DNA of 64,000 nucleotides from Cymodocea nodosa (lineage: Eukaryota > Streptophyta > Magnoliopsida > Alismatales > Cymodoceaceae): contig CM072336.1 in assembly GCA_036874045.1 (NCBI GenBank), forward strand, positions 4,980,001-5,044,000, given 5' to 3'. Positions 1 through 17,029 of the stretch are shown here, piece after piece. Numbering within the stretch: position 1 is the first letter of the stretch; every line of letters starts with the position of its first letter. A program made the translations under genes and the position numbers. The notes beneath the pieces were generated by a model. That model worked only from the letters and a program-made list of their open reading frames with translations, was not told the DNA's origin and ran no database searches.

Positions 1-3000
1 CATTACGAGTGCTTACAATAAAAATAGACTATTAATTTAATACGTACAGATTCTCGTTTAAATGTCAAAGTAGAACTATTAAAACGATTTGAAGCTTCGT
101 ATAGTTATATAAATTACTTTGCATTCGATTTACTTAAATCCAACTCAAAGTCCGACGAGAATTTCTTTTAAAAGCATGGATGAAATATGTTTCGACGGCA
201 ATAATGTTTATGTTTGGGTTTAAATTCAATATCTCTTTCTTAAATAAACACGACACCATGGTAATGGGTTTTTTTGTGAATAACCTCAAATTTTTTTTAA
301 AAAAAAAAAACAGATAATGTTAATTTTTTTTATAATGGTAATATTTTTACTTGAATGAATATTTATTTTTTAAATACGATAAAAGAACAACTATACTAAT
401 TAGTCGAGTACATAGCGGGTTTTTTCTTTTTTTTATATATTTTTTAGAACGTGATTGGACGGAGTCGTTGACGTGTCCCATCCACACTCAAGGGGGGTCG
501 TCTGCCTGTGGTTTTTTAAAATGAAAATTTTCAAATTTAACGACATGATACGAAATTAAAAATTGTTTAATGGATTTAACGAGATATGTAAAAATTAACG
601 CGAGTGCCTTTATTAACACAAAAAATAAAAAAATCCCCGCGCAACGAGTAGTTAGTTAACGACAAAGACAGTCTTCGAAACGGTAGAAGACTTTTTCAAA
701 GGACAGTACCTTTTTTAGATTTAAATATTATATATTTTAAAGATTTTATAAATGGAAAAAAATTAGCCACACACTGTTGCATCAGAATCTCAGACTTTCC
801 GATTAAAATACGATTTCTGCACTCAGAATTAAATAGAAAATAAACTTAAATTTTATAATAAATGATGGTTGTATAATTTAAATTTCAATTCCGTAAAGAA
901 ACAAAATTTTGAATTACAATGTACACGTGAAAATGTGAAGTTCATTTTTGTCTTGAAAAATTCAAAGATGTGAAATTCGTTTTCATACTGAAAATTTTTT
1001 ACATGTCTCTTAATTATTGGCAAATGACATATTAAAAATATAATTAGGTGACATGACAAATGATTAATGTAATAAGTTTATTAATCAATTGCTTGAATTA
1101 TATAATTAATTAAAGAAAATTATATTATATTATTATCATGCATAAATATAAAACTATAATTTCATATTATGTACAAATACTTGAATTTCAATTTTTATTT
1201 AATTTCTAAATATATATATAAATACTTATATTTTAAATTTTATTTCTATAAAATATTATAATTTTTTTTAAAAAAATTAAAATTATTAATTCTATAAAAT
1301 TCTAATTCCGTGTGAACAAATAAATTATAAGTCTAAGATTCCTTAAACGAAAAAAAGAAAGAAGGCAAACTCTTCTCGTTTACGTGGTACAGGAACACCT
1401 GAGCCAGACGATGGCGGCCGCCCATGGACGGTCAGTATCTTACAACGATCGGTCGATTTGATTTTAACACTCATAAATCACATGGACAGTTGGGTAATCG
1501 ATTTTTATTACTAGCAGGCGACTTGCTTAGGGTCAGACGACGACTAATTAACGTCTCGCCCCCCACCCACGTGAACATAAATGTTCGATCGTCCGTTTCT
1601 CACTTCGCATCATCACCAAATCACAAGCAATCGAGAGCTCTCTCTATCTACTACGGTAAGAATATTAGTTCGGCCACGCCTTCTCTCTCTGACCACGTCA
1701 AGGTAAGCATTTTAACTTGTCATCTATATTCTATTATTACTATTATATTATATTAATTTAATTGTTACAGATGATAACTAAATCTGGAAAGGAAATCCCT
1801 GTTTAGAACGCGGCCGTCGGTCAGAAGGGCCAAGCGTGTGTGGAAGCAAAGCATGTACAGTGGCCCGATCGCGTCGCTGTACTACGTACTGCCTCAGAAA
1901 AGGGCGTGACCGTCACCTTCTCGGCTTCTCAATAGTGGAGATGGTGCCGGTGCCCGTGCCGGTCTTCTCCCTTCCCTCCCTTATTTCCATTGCTGCAGTG
2001 TTTGACCTCTACCACAGCTCGGTTCCATACGACGACAATAATGATTGAGGGTGGTCCCGATGGATTACCATTTCATTCATTAATGCGAACGTCTCAACGA
2101 CCGATCTTGCACAAGCCCACAGGTCCGAGAAAGACCGCCGGGACGACGGATCGCCCAACGCCACCCACCCGCGCCTTCCCTGCGGTGCGGTGGTAGGCCA
2201 ACCTCATCCCAACAAGCAAACGTCCTCCTCTTCGTCGCTGTCAGTGGCTTGGATACATCCAACTCGGTAGACCATGGAAAGCGCGTTTAATTGTCATATA
2301 TGTGAAAATCAAATAAAAAAATTGTTTATTTTACTTGCCGTCAAATTTTAAAAAAAGAGCTCCCTGTGCCTGTGAAAAATTCCTGACGCTGAGGGATGGG
2401 CCTGACGCAAATAAAGGACCGCCGACTGCTGCCCTCCTCGTCGTTGCCTCGTTTCCCGCGTAAAAAAAACCAACTGCTCACCTGATAAGTCCCATCGGAT
2501 ACCACAACACCGACACGTGTCCGATAGATTATTTCTTTACGTCAAATTAATTTTCCTTTTCTTTGGGAAAAATAAAAATAAAATCAAAACACTTTGACAG
2601 CTTCCCTTTGCCTTCGCCCCCGCCCCCCGACCTCCCTCTCTCTCTCTCGTATTCTGGAAGCTTTTATTCTGGCCGGCGGACCACCGCCACACGGTGGAAG
2701 AAGAGGAGGAGGTTTCGTTTCTCGGCGGCGGCAAGTATTACACAACGAAAAGTCCGAGCGCTGTCGACTATTTCAATCTAGCTTTTTCTTGCCCTCTTTC
2801 CGTGACCGCTCCTGCCCTTCTCGTTCCGGACAATGGACGCAACTCGGACGGCAGACGCAAGTTGTTACGCCTCACGCTGTTAAATGTCCAAAATGGCCTT
2901 CGCTTTGTTACCGGTTTACGGGTGCATGTTGGTTAATACCGTGTACTGGAAGGGTGTTTTGGTCGTCGAGAACCGGTGGGTAAACCGCAAGGAAAACGGA

Positions 3001-3150
3001 ACAGGCACAGAACGCTGTCCCACGGGAAACCACCAATCGTCGCCGGTCGCAACTACCGTTCCATCTTTATTTATTAATAAATATTTTTTATTTATATTTT
3101 AACTATTTATTCCCGCGTATTAATTATCCGCTCCTCCCTCCGTTTCCGCC
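1..3150. other. Non-coding upstream region of the JmjC gene
   Basis: The first 1.35 kb is very AT-rich with homopolymer runs and shows no convincing coding frame. From about 1.36 to 3.1 kb the base composition rises in GC, but the open frames there are short, mutually overlapping on both strands and of low-complexity composition, so I read them as chance frames. The segment most likely holds the distal and proximal promoter of the JmjC demethylase gene starting near 3.2 kb. I see no recognisable transposon ends. Confidence 0.55.
2512..2521. promoter_or_regulatory. Palindromic G-box / ABRE-like element
   Basis: GACACGTGTC is a perfect 10-bp palindrome with a CACGTG core, the classical plant G-box bound by bZIP and bHLH factors. 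It lies about 1 kb upstream of the demethylase start codon, in the presumed promoter. Function is inferred from the motif alone. Confidence 0.45.
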
Positions 3151-3160
3151 TTTCCAAAGA

Positions 3161-3163
<3 letters not shown>

Positions 3164-3193
<30 letters not shown>
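3164..3193 (+). repeat. (CT)15 microsatellite in the leader region
   Basis: About fifteen uninterrupted CT units followed by more pyrimidine-rich sequence. Such CT tracts are common at plant core promoters and 5' leaders, and this one lies about 310 bp before the demethylase start codon, so it probably marks the transcription start area. Confidence 0.8.
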
Positions 3194-3197
<4 letters not shown>

Positions 3198-3504
3198 ATC
3201 TCTCTTCTCTGCCTCCGTCGTTCTCTCTCTTCAGGACCCCGTCGCCGGTATACGCCGCAAGCCTGCCTCTTCGGCCTTGGGCTCGAGAATTCCCGTGGCC
3301 CAGCCTCGGCTGGCGGACTCGGGATTCATCTACCTGTCCGTATTATTTCGGGGTGGCTGGGGAGGGGAATGTGGGACGGGGATTTGGATGTGGAAGACAA
3401 ACTCCAGGCTTGATTCGTGGAGAGATTAGATTCTTCGGGGTCTTTCTCTGTAACTCGGGAAGACGGAGTTGGAGGTGGTTTCGCGTGACGGAGGGCGTGA
3501 TGAG

Positions 3505-8833
<5,329 letters not shown>

Positions 8834-9377
8834 AGTGCAGCGAGATAGCATGTGGCAGATTCTACCGCCGCAGTCTAACCCGTCTCTAACTACACGTAAC
8901 CCGTTGGAAAGATCTGACTCTGGGACCGAAATGGCACATTTTATTTAACGCGTGGGTTAAGAGGAGGCAACCACAGGTAGTATTATTCTTTGAGCCGGGG
9001 CCCAAATTGAGTGGTCGGCGTGCATCATTCTTGTTATGATTTGTCATTTGTGGCAAGTGAAATTGCAAAGTTGGTTCAGTTCAGTCCGTGCATTTCTTCT
9101 CTGATTTGATCAATTGCATGGGGGCATTCCACTCTATGCGAGTTCTCCGTGTTTTTTTTTTCTTTCCCTGCCATTTAAGGTCTCTCCCGTTTAGCTCTTC
9201 ACGTGTCGTTCTTAGCGACCAAGATTTACAATAAGCAAGAAATGGCAGATCGGTCTTATGACACGCATGAGCGGGGAACGGTGGTGACGAGGTTGGTTTT
9301 AGGTAGAAAAAGCAATTAGATGCCGTGCTAAAGGAATGCATGTTTAGGTGACAATTTGGTGTGTCTCAATGAATATC

Positions 9378-9383
9378 AATAAA
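9378..9383 (+). terminator. Candidate poly(A) signal of the JmjC gene
   Basis: AATAAA lies 545 bp downstream of the demethylase stop codon, in a short AT-rich stretch following the moderately GC-rich 3' UTR. It is the first canonical plant-like signal after the stop that I noticed; actual cleavage sites in plants are variable. Confidence 0.4.
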
Positions 9384-9661
9384 ATCTTGTTCAGGGCTAT
9401 GGTTATGTCGCTTGAAGTATAAACCTTGATCTCCTCATCAAATACTTTGTGCGCTGCTTGTAAGTTACGTGTGAAAGAGTATCTAGAGAGAAAAATCACG
9501 GTCGAAAGTGTATTTTATAGGCTAAAGGGGATGGAAGAAGAGTCAACTATATGTTATTATATCGGTACGATGAAATTAGATTTGGTAGGGACCAAAAACC
9601 TTTCCAAATTTTGATGTACCGAATGTGCCCTTCACATTTGTTATCTTAACAAGATCATGCT

Positions 9662-9838
9662 GTAATATCTAAGTTTTAAGTTACAATTACAATTTTTTTT
9701 AGAATTTCTTGAAACTTACTGTAACGCTAACAGTTATTGTTTACGATTTTTCTTTCATTTTATAGTTCCGTATGGTTGTATAAGACGTAAGTAAAAGTTG
9801 TGAAAATATTTGTAATTGTAACTTAATATTTACAACCT
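9662..9838. repeat. Small inverted-repeat element, possible MITE
   Basis: A perfect 15-bp inverted repeat (AAGTTACAATTACAA at 9678-9692, its complement at 9810-9824) encloses about 117 bp of AT-rich DNA, with looser pairing continuing outward on both sides. The size and foldback structure resemble a short MITE, but I could not define terminal ends or a target duplication. Confidence 0.35.
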
Positions 9839-10269
9839 ACAAAAATTCACGTACAACTTAAGAAAATAAATTTTTTTATCTAAAATACAAAAAAAAAACT
9901 ATGCTTTGAGTTGAGCTATATAGACTCCAGAACAAAGTTAGAAAACCACCTATGCTAGCTAACTCGTCTTAACTCTTCTATTATTTTACGGAAATAAATC
10001 TATTGCTCTATTTTTTGGAATAAAAAGAAGGGGAAATTTAAAAGACATTAATGAATAAGCAGCAGATTTATTGTTCGAACAACTAAAATAAATCAGTTTT
10101 TAAAATAAAATCGATAAAATATATTAAAATTTAACAGAATTCAAGAATATTTCATTATCTTAATCAAGCATATCAATACCGTGACGTAATTATATAAAAA
10201 TTCAAGAATAAATAGGATAAGTATATTTTTAAAAATGTGAATGATATTTATCATGGATTTTGATGATAA

Positions 10270-10465
10270 ACGTGCGAATCCTAAATCGCCTCCGGCCACT
10301 TCCCTCTCCATCTCCGACTGACGACCGCCTCCCTCTCCTCCCGCCGTCGCTCTCCCACGGCCCACGCGGCTTGTCGTGCAGTCACCCTGCACCAGACCTC
10401 AGCCCTTGGGCGGCTCCGTCGAACTCATCTTCGTCTTGAACTTCGTTCCCCAGGACAAACAGCAG
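10270..10465 (+). other. GC-rich island, possible orphan leader exon
   Basis: A pyrimidine-rich, GC-rich stretch (many CTCC/CCTC motifs) stands out from AT-rich surroundings and ends in CAG followed by GTTCTC, a weak donor. It looks like a plant 5' leader exon. The DGD2-like gene does have an acceptor just upstream of its ATG (18304), so its leader exon must lie somewhere to the left; this island, about 7.8 kb away, is one candidate. No coding frame here is convincing. Confidence 0.2.
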
Positions 10466-12339
10466 GTTCTCTTTACTTGGTTAACATATACAAGAATACA
10501 AATGTGTTGTTGCCGATCGTTCTCCTCTTCTTGTTTTACGATCAAAGCACAGGACAATCATTCCAGTAAATTGAGCATTCTGATGGCTTCGGTAGTTGCT
10601 TTCTTGCAAACTAGGTCTAAGAAATGATATGCTCATGCATCTTCTAGTCGAAACATTATTTATGTTTTTAATTTAATTGGTTCTGTTCACAAACGTTGAA
10701 GAACAGGTTTCTAGATAAGAATGATCTTGTGGGATTTTCTTTTATGAACATAATTTCTTTAATTCACATTTGTTTGGTTTTGCTAGAGTTTTGTAAGTGC
10801 CACTAAATGCATATGATGAGTTACTAATAGTTAAGAAATTGGATTAACGTATGTATTTTGCTAACCTAGACAAAATTCTTAAAATTGATCTTTTTATATT
10901 ATCTTTTTTTGAAATTAAAAAAAAAAAAATTAAAATTCAACGAATTATTTTTACTAGGAAGATTTTTTTTGTAGCCATACGACTATGAGTTGTGTGGCTT
11001 GACGGCTGACAAGAACAAATAAAGTATAGATGAGCATGAGAATATAATATCTGAAAATTAAATTATTAGGAATCGGGATAGGACTATAGATGAAACACTG
11101 ACATTCCATTTTCAAAATATGATATACTGTTTCAAACAAGTCAAATATATGGTGATATGACATTGTTACATACATTTTTGTCATTAAAGTTTTTATTATA
11201 GACAAGGTTCTAAATGCTGCTTTTGTTTCAGGTTTGGAAAGTTAAAAATAGACATTTTTAGGTTACAACTAGGCACATTTCGGTAAAATATTGATGTTTC
11301 ATTAATATTAGGTGGCTGGAAACATAATAAGAAATCCACATTTATTCAGAAAGTGTCCATGTTGTCAACACTCATTGACACTTAGTATTACCGCAATCTA
11401 ACGCATGCTGACTACGTAAGGGGGGTTGGTCAACAATTGACACCTTAGTGTGTCCCAGTCCCATGCATAGGTGAGTATGTCCCACTGACCAATGCATGCA
11501 AGTTATGAGAATCAAAATTATGTAACACGGTAAGACCATAAATAATTTGTAAAGAATTACATGTAAGAACCAAACCAAAGTTGAAGGGAATTGAATAATT
11601 GAGAAAGTGGAGGTGACTATGTTATGCCCCAAAATAAATTGGAGATGACAATTGCCACAAAAATAGAAGAAAAAGATTCGCATGTATGAATAAGAATATT
11701 CAAGTCACTAGTTTCAAATTTGTGCCATATTCAATATATGTGTATACCAAAATCATGCTGAGATGCTCCACAGTAAATACTTGGAATAGGCTAAATACTT
11801 ACTTGCAAGCTCAAGACTGAGCTCCAACTCAACTCTTCCTTCACGAATCAGGTGGCACCTTGGTGCATGCACAGGCCCTCTACACAAGCCCTAAACCTGC
11901 ATTCACAGAAAATGCAGTAAGGTTGGGAACAAATATAGGGATGCATAGATAGAGACGAGATAGTGCTACCTCCTCTATTCGTGCAGGCACTGGTGGAAGC
12001 ACACCCCTCCTTTTTCTACATGTATCAATGACAAAACATTTCTTCCTCCCGTACACCACTGCAACTATTCCCCCTTCCATGCACACGTTGCTAGGTGAGA
12101 AATGTGAGGGTTTATGGGGCTGTTTCATGGAGGAGAGAAATGAAAGGGTAAAGGTGAGTTTCATTTCATTTCTCTCCCCTTCCACTCACCCCATTCTTAT
12201 CCTTTTTTTTAAAATCATCACAGAGTGGGAGAGGAAAGAGAGTAGGGAGACATTGTTGATGATTAGATTAGTGTCTCCACCATCTAGGTTTTGGACATTG
12301 GATAATTGATCACTGCAACTTAGTGGGATGAAAGCCTTG

Positions 12340-13130
12340 CTGTTGTGTGGGCCACTAGAGTCATGTGTGCCAGATAGTTCTCAAGAAACATGTGATGCTT
12401 CATTAGGATAAATGGAGTTTTGAGCAGAGGTTCCACAAGCGGAATTGGGGGGGGTCTCAGTTATGTGAGTTGATTGAAGGAGTATTTGATGAGTTGTGTG
12501 CCATGCCAACTCAGTGGACATGATTCTCATGTTGGATCTAGAAACTATTGGGGGAGTTTTCTGATAAGATTTCCTAATGCAGTATGTTACAAAGAGTGGC
12601 TAAAGGAATCATGCTCACAAATGCTGCAATGAAGGGTACACTGAAGGGAATGGCAATATGAATGGCAGCATGACCTGTATCACAAAGATTGCAAGCTTGG
12701 ATTCATCTCATACGTTTTCCTTTTGATTTTTAGCATGCCTCCATGTTTGCATCTATTGTAAGGTTGTTTAGGTGTCCGAAGGAGGTACACAAGGATATTA
12801 CTGCTAGGGTTGACTTGGTGATTCCTTTGGTGTGAGTGGAAACTCAAATGAGTTATTCTATGATTTCAAAAAATATCTCAATCATAAATGGTAAAGAATC
12901 TTATTGGATGGGCGTGCATATGATTGATAGGAGACAAGATTGTTTCCCTGTTTTCTGAGGATTCTCGGTTTGTATGCAAAAATTGAAGAAAATTTGGAAT
13001 AAGAAGCTTTTACTGAGTAAGTCTTTTGCTATGGTCGCTGGCAAGGAGCTTAGTTGACACCCAACAAAGGATAGTTGTTAAGGAAGAGGGAAGGCATTTT
13101 CTAATGAAGGATAAAGAGCTAATTTCGAAT
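12340..13130 (+). mobile_element. Decayed LINE ORF1-like block (DUF4283-type)
   Basis: With several stops and frame shifts, the + strand reads WIHLIRFPFDF, then CPKEVHKDITARVDLVIPLV, at about 12.69-12.83 kb. This resembles the nucleic-acid-binding ORF1 (DUF4283) of plant L1-like LINEs, where a 'WIRLxGLPxxFW' block is followed by 'ARVxVEVD'. There is no intact frame. It lies upstream, in the same orientation, of the reverse-transcriptase tail at 17.0-17.95 kb and may be the 5' part of the same element. Confidence 0.4.
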
Positions 13131-13897
13131 GTTTCCAATTTTTGATGGTCAGTCTCAGGATGATAAGGAACTCATAACACTAAATCACTAGAAGATTGTT
13201 ATAACGTAGAATGAAGTGTTTCTTCAAGAATAGAACAACAATAATTCTTTTCCTCCAACAGGGGTGCTTTTATCTTATCATATAACTTAACATAGCATCA
13301 TGAATATTACAAAATTTGTCTATGTATCCTTGAACTGAAATGTTATAGAATTCTTAATAAAGAGATTAAAATCATTCAACGGTATATCATTATGCTAGAG
13401 TAGAGGACAAAAATTGTTCATTAAACTTCAGTAGTCTTCAGACCTTAACTTGTCTGTGAAGGAGTATTCATCATACATAAAATAAATCTAGTGTTTTTGC
13501 GTAATACTTTTATGTGAACTTATAGCTTATGTAACACGCTGCTAACTAAAACACCTTTAAATTTATTTCCCCCATTTTTTCTATATATAATGATAAATCA
13601 ACAACAAGACAGTTATAACTAAATAGCTTCTCATACCTCTCCCAAAACTGTGGTGTGTGATCAGATTGTTAGATAGAAAGAGTATCTGAAAAACTGAATA
13701 AAATAAAGGGAGTGAGTGATCCTACTAAGGTCATGTAGTATGAGACAAATCTCCCTAAGCCTATGGTCTAATCAGTAGTAATTTATAAATTAATTTTATT
13801 TTTAGTAATTTTACTTTCATAGAAACTGTTCCATATCTTATGGAATATAGGGGTAACATAACTAAAGTGAGCTTGATTTCACATTAACAAACACAAC

Positions 13898-14234
13898 TGT
13901 TAGTGTTTATGTATGATATCCTCCTCTTGTCCAGGGTATTTATACCCTTGTAACTTCTTGGTCCTTATGTTTTTATGATATTCAAAACCTAGTTTAACAT
14001 GGTATCAACAGCCTAAGTTAAACTCCCCCCCTCCTTTTCACCTCCAGCCTAAGTTTAACATGATATTCAAAAATTATGTAACAAGTTGAGCATGTTTGAT
14101 GTGTATGCTCCAAGTTGAGGGAGAGTGTTAGTTTTATGTATGATATCCTTTGTAATGTGGAGGATCCATTTGTATTTATACCATTGTAACTTCTTGTCCT
14201 TATGTTTTTATGATATTCAAAACCTAGTTTAACA
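13898..14234 (+). mobile_element. Complete TRIM (miniature LTR retrotransposon)
   Basis: A 102-bp LTR (13898-13999) and a 109-bp LTR (14126-14234) both begin TGTTAG and end AGTTTAACA, with TGTTA...TAACA inverted termini. They are nearly identical outside one central indel patch. Immediately after the left LTR is TGGTATCAACAGCC, matching the usual tRNA-iMet primer-binding site TGGTATCAGAGC for its first eight bases. Immediately before the right LTR is the polypurine tract GAGGGAGAG. The element is flanked by the perfect 5-bp duplication ACAAC (13893-13897 and 14235-14239). The internal part is only 126 bp and non-coding, so it must have moved using proteins of another element. All hallmarks fit a TRIM/SMART element in + orientation. 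Confidence 0.88.
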
Positions 14235-15323
14235 ACAACCAACTAGAAAAGATTATTACATTAATCCAAACATTGTCAATAATTATAATAGCAGCACATG
14301 GTGCCCTAGCAGAAATCACCATTGGTGCCCTATACTAAGGACCAGTATGAAGGGTACCTTTGGTGCCATACTATGAGCCTTCCACTAAAGACGCAATGCA
14401 CTGAGGTGATGCTTCTGGTATAATCCCACGCTAGGTGTCTCTCAATAAGGATGTAGCATCACAATGTTCCAACTCCATGTCAAGGCCAACAATTTCTCTC
14501 AATCACATATATGTCGTGCACACTGTCAAATATACAATATTTTTTATGATTCATATCATTTAGATTATAACACAATCATGCATCATTCATATTATTTAAA
14601 TCTACCACCATAAAACTAGTTTATGTTTATACAATAAATCAGCACAATAACTTTCCCACTAATACTTTATGAATATGCCCACCACTCCCTTCCTTGCCTA
14701 AATGAATAAATTTCAGATCTTATAAATTTTATATGCTGGTGGAAAATTATTAAGAATGTTAGCAAATCATTAAAAATATTTGATCATCACACCTTTTCCC
14801 TTCTCTCTCCTTTCCCTTATTCCCTCTCTCTTTATTTTTATATTAAATGTAAATGGAGTCAAAATCCACTTCCTCCTATGATCTTTCCTTTCATTCTTCT
14901 CAATATCATCATTTTTTAAAAATATCAAAAAGAAATCCACCCACTTCTTCCTTTTCTTTCATCTCCATTCCCTTTCTCTCGATCTTCTCATCTAACATTT
15001 TCCCTTTTTTGGAAAAGCACTACCAAATCATCCCCAGCATCTCTCTAATCATCATTCCCCCTCCCAGACGATATGGATTCCATGTTTCCTCCTCTATGGT
15101 TCTCTTTGTTCTTTCCTTCAAGCACATCATTGAAGGGAAAGTTCCACTCAATCATTGTGCATGAAGATAAGTGTGCATTGACTAACAAGCCTCCTGAATG
15201 GCTTGAATCTGCACCTGCTTCTCAAGATCTCTCATCCTTTTCCAATTGTAGGTGAAGCATAGGTGGAACAAAGAGGAGTCAGAGGAACTTCTACTTTCTC
15301 TCACTTTTTTTTTTTTTTTTTAA

Positions 15324-15520
15324 GATGACATTACATGAATACTCAAACAGTCTGGTGAATACTAAGAGTATCTATGTAATTGATAATAGGTGACATTGTA
15401 TGAAAACTCAAATAGCCTAGTGAACACTAGGAGTATCTATATAGTTGATAACGGGTGACACTTATGAACACTCAAATAGCTTGGTATACATCAGGAGTAT
15501 TTATAGAGGTTAAAGCTCAC
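15324..15520. repeat. Three tandem ~65-bp repeats
   Basis: Three successive units share the pattern 'GTGACATT..ATGAA.ACTCAAATAG..TGGTGAA.AC..GGAGTAT.TAT', starting near 15325, 15388 and 15454. On the minus strand each unit carries a TATA-like segment (CTATAAATACTCC or CTATATAGATACTCC). They lie about 240 bp from the antisense 5S-derived relic and might be part of the same element's LTR. Confidence 0.7.
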
Positions 15521-15757
15521 AAGAGTAGACCTTCTTAGATGCCTATAATAACACTCTCTTAGAAATTATCCTCATGTACTACGCACTTTGTCTCGCAGAC
15601 ATTTCCAACAAATTAGATGTACCTTAAGTGGCCTCATCTACCAACTTGGTTGAGAGTACTAACAAAGGTAAGACCTGTAATGTCGATATATGGGTTGGGT
15701 AGATGCACACACGTATTGCTTGCCTACGCCTAAGCAGAACCAACACTACTACCTATA

Positions 15758-15840
15758 GGTATTGCACGAGAACTTCCTAGGCAGTCATCCATTTTGATAC
15801 TACTCTTATTCAAATACAGTTAACTCCAGAGTTCTTACAA
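15758..15840 (-). repeat. 5S rRNA-derived relic (Cassandra-like?)
   Basis: The + strand here aligns without gaps to the reverse complement of plant 5S rRNA over about 72 bases starting at ACGAG (15766), with roughly 19 mismatches by my hand count (about 74 percent identity). Most changes are C-to-T or G-to-A transitions, as expected from methylation decay. The aligned part covers the internal promoter region of 5S. A lone, antisense, decayed 5S in a retroelement-rich region suggests either a 5S pseudogene or an LTR of a Cassandra-type TRIM, whose LTRs carry 5S sequence. I could not define LTR ends. Confidence 0.65.
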
Positions 15841-17029
15841 GAGTGGGTACTTGATAATAAGTGTAAATGTACTTACTCTTTCTTACCTTATGTTCATGTC
15901 CAAATGGTTTGAGTCTACAAAAGGGTTAATGAGTGGATTGGGATTGGTGGAATGTTAAATAGTGAGAGTAAATATTAATGTCTTTGAGAAAATGATTAAA
16001 TAAGGTGGGGGGATATATAAATGATGAATGCTCATGTCATCCAGTGAAATTGCTTGGACTCTACCATCTACAGATGGCGAATTGATTCTCATGTTCAAAC
16101 AGAAATCTTATATTTATCATATTCAATCACATTAACTTATAAAAAGTAATACACCAATATTGACAGTGACAAGAATCTGAGATGTTTATTTTACTACTAG
16201 AACCTAGATATTATTTCTATTTATCAAAACATGACATCAAAACCTTCCAATTAAATCATGGCATTTACCATACTCACATTAAATTCGAAATATTAATTTA
16301 GATCATTCCAAAATTAAATTACTACTAGTCATGAAATGTTAACCTTGCTGAATTTATTTAGTTATCGGAACCTGATGGTCTATCACGGTACAACACCCTT
16401 GAATGACTGATTGATGTAAGATCACACAAAGTGGGTTTTGTGTCTGTTCCTGCACTGTTGTCCTACCTAAGATCTTTTGTTGTATTTCTATTTCATTGCA
16501 CTGAATATAAGATAAATTCAAGCTAATCCGAATTTAAAATCTGATTTGGTATATTTGAGTTTTCAGTCAGCAAACTTCTTTTGTTTTTGCTTTCAGATTG
16601 ACTCAAACTGTGTTTAGAAAAGCAAATGATATGGGACCTTTACGAGATTCATTAAAAATATGTCTATTTTTCAGTAGAAAGAAATACACATGTGGAATTG
16701 ATGAATGTAAGATTACTAGATGAATGAGAATCTAGTGCATTAGATTGCGAAAAATGTATTTGATAGTATTAACAATAAAACAATTATGAAACTTTCAAAA
16801 ATGCATTCTCATAAAGGAAAATTGATCACGCTACTCCCTTTTAGTAAACCAGATCCTTGTCAGATGAGTTATGGATCCGAAAGAGTATTACAAACCTGTC
16901 ATGAGGTTGTTGCTCAACAAAGTGTTGAGTAGCATTGTCATAGTCTAGGTGTCAATTTTCTTTCTCCCTGAAATTAACTGCTGCATTGGAGAAGTAGTTC
17001 AGAGTTTGGTTGTGGAAGAGTGACAATCC

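Larger units (their letters stand above)
8834..12300. other. 3' UTR and gene-free intergenic DNA
   Basis: The first ~550 bp is the probable 3' UTR of the demethylase. After about 9.6 kb the sequence is AT-rich with no supportable gene. One GC-richer island is noted separately at 10.27-10.47 kb. The stretch 10.6-12.3 kb contains scattered short open frames only, without homology I recognise. Confidence 0.5.

Noticed and set aside
1424-3102. Overlapping open frames of 60-129 residues upstream of the demethylase
   Set aside because: They overlap on both strands, have low-complexity Ser/Arg/Pro composition caused by CT- and GC-rich DNA, and show no domain; better explained as promoter/leader DNA.
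10376-10627. 83-residue open frame starting in the GC-rich island
   Set aside because: No recognisable motif, crosses a possible splice donor, and has composition of leader DNA; kept only as a possible leader exon.
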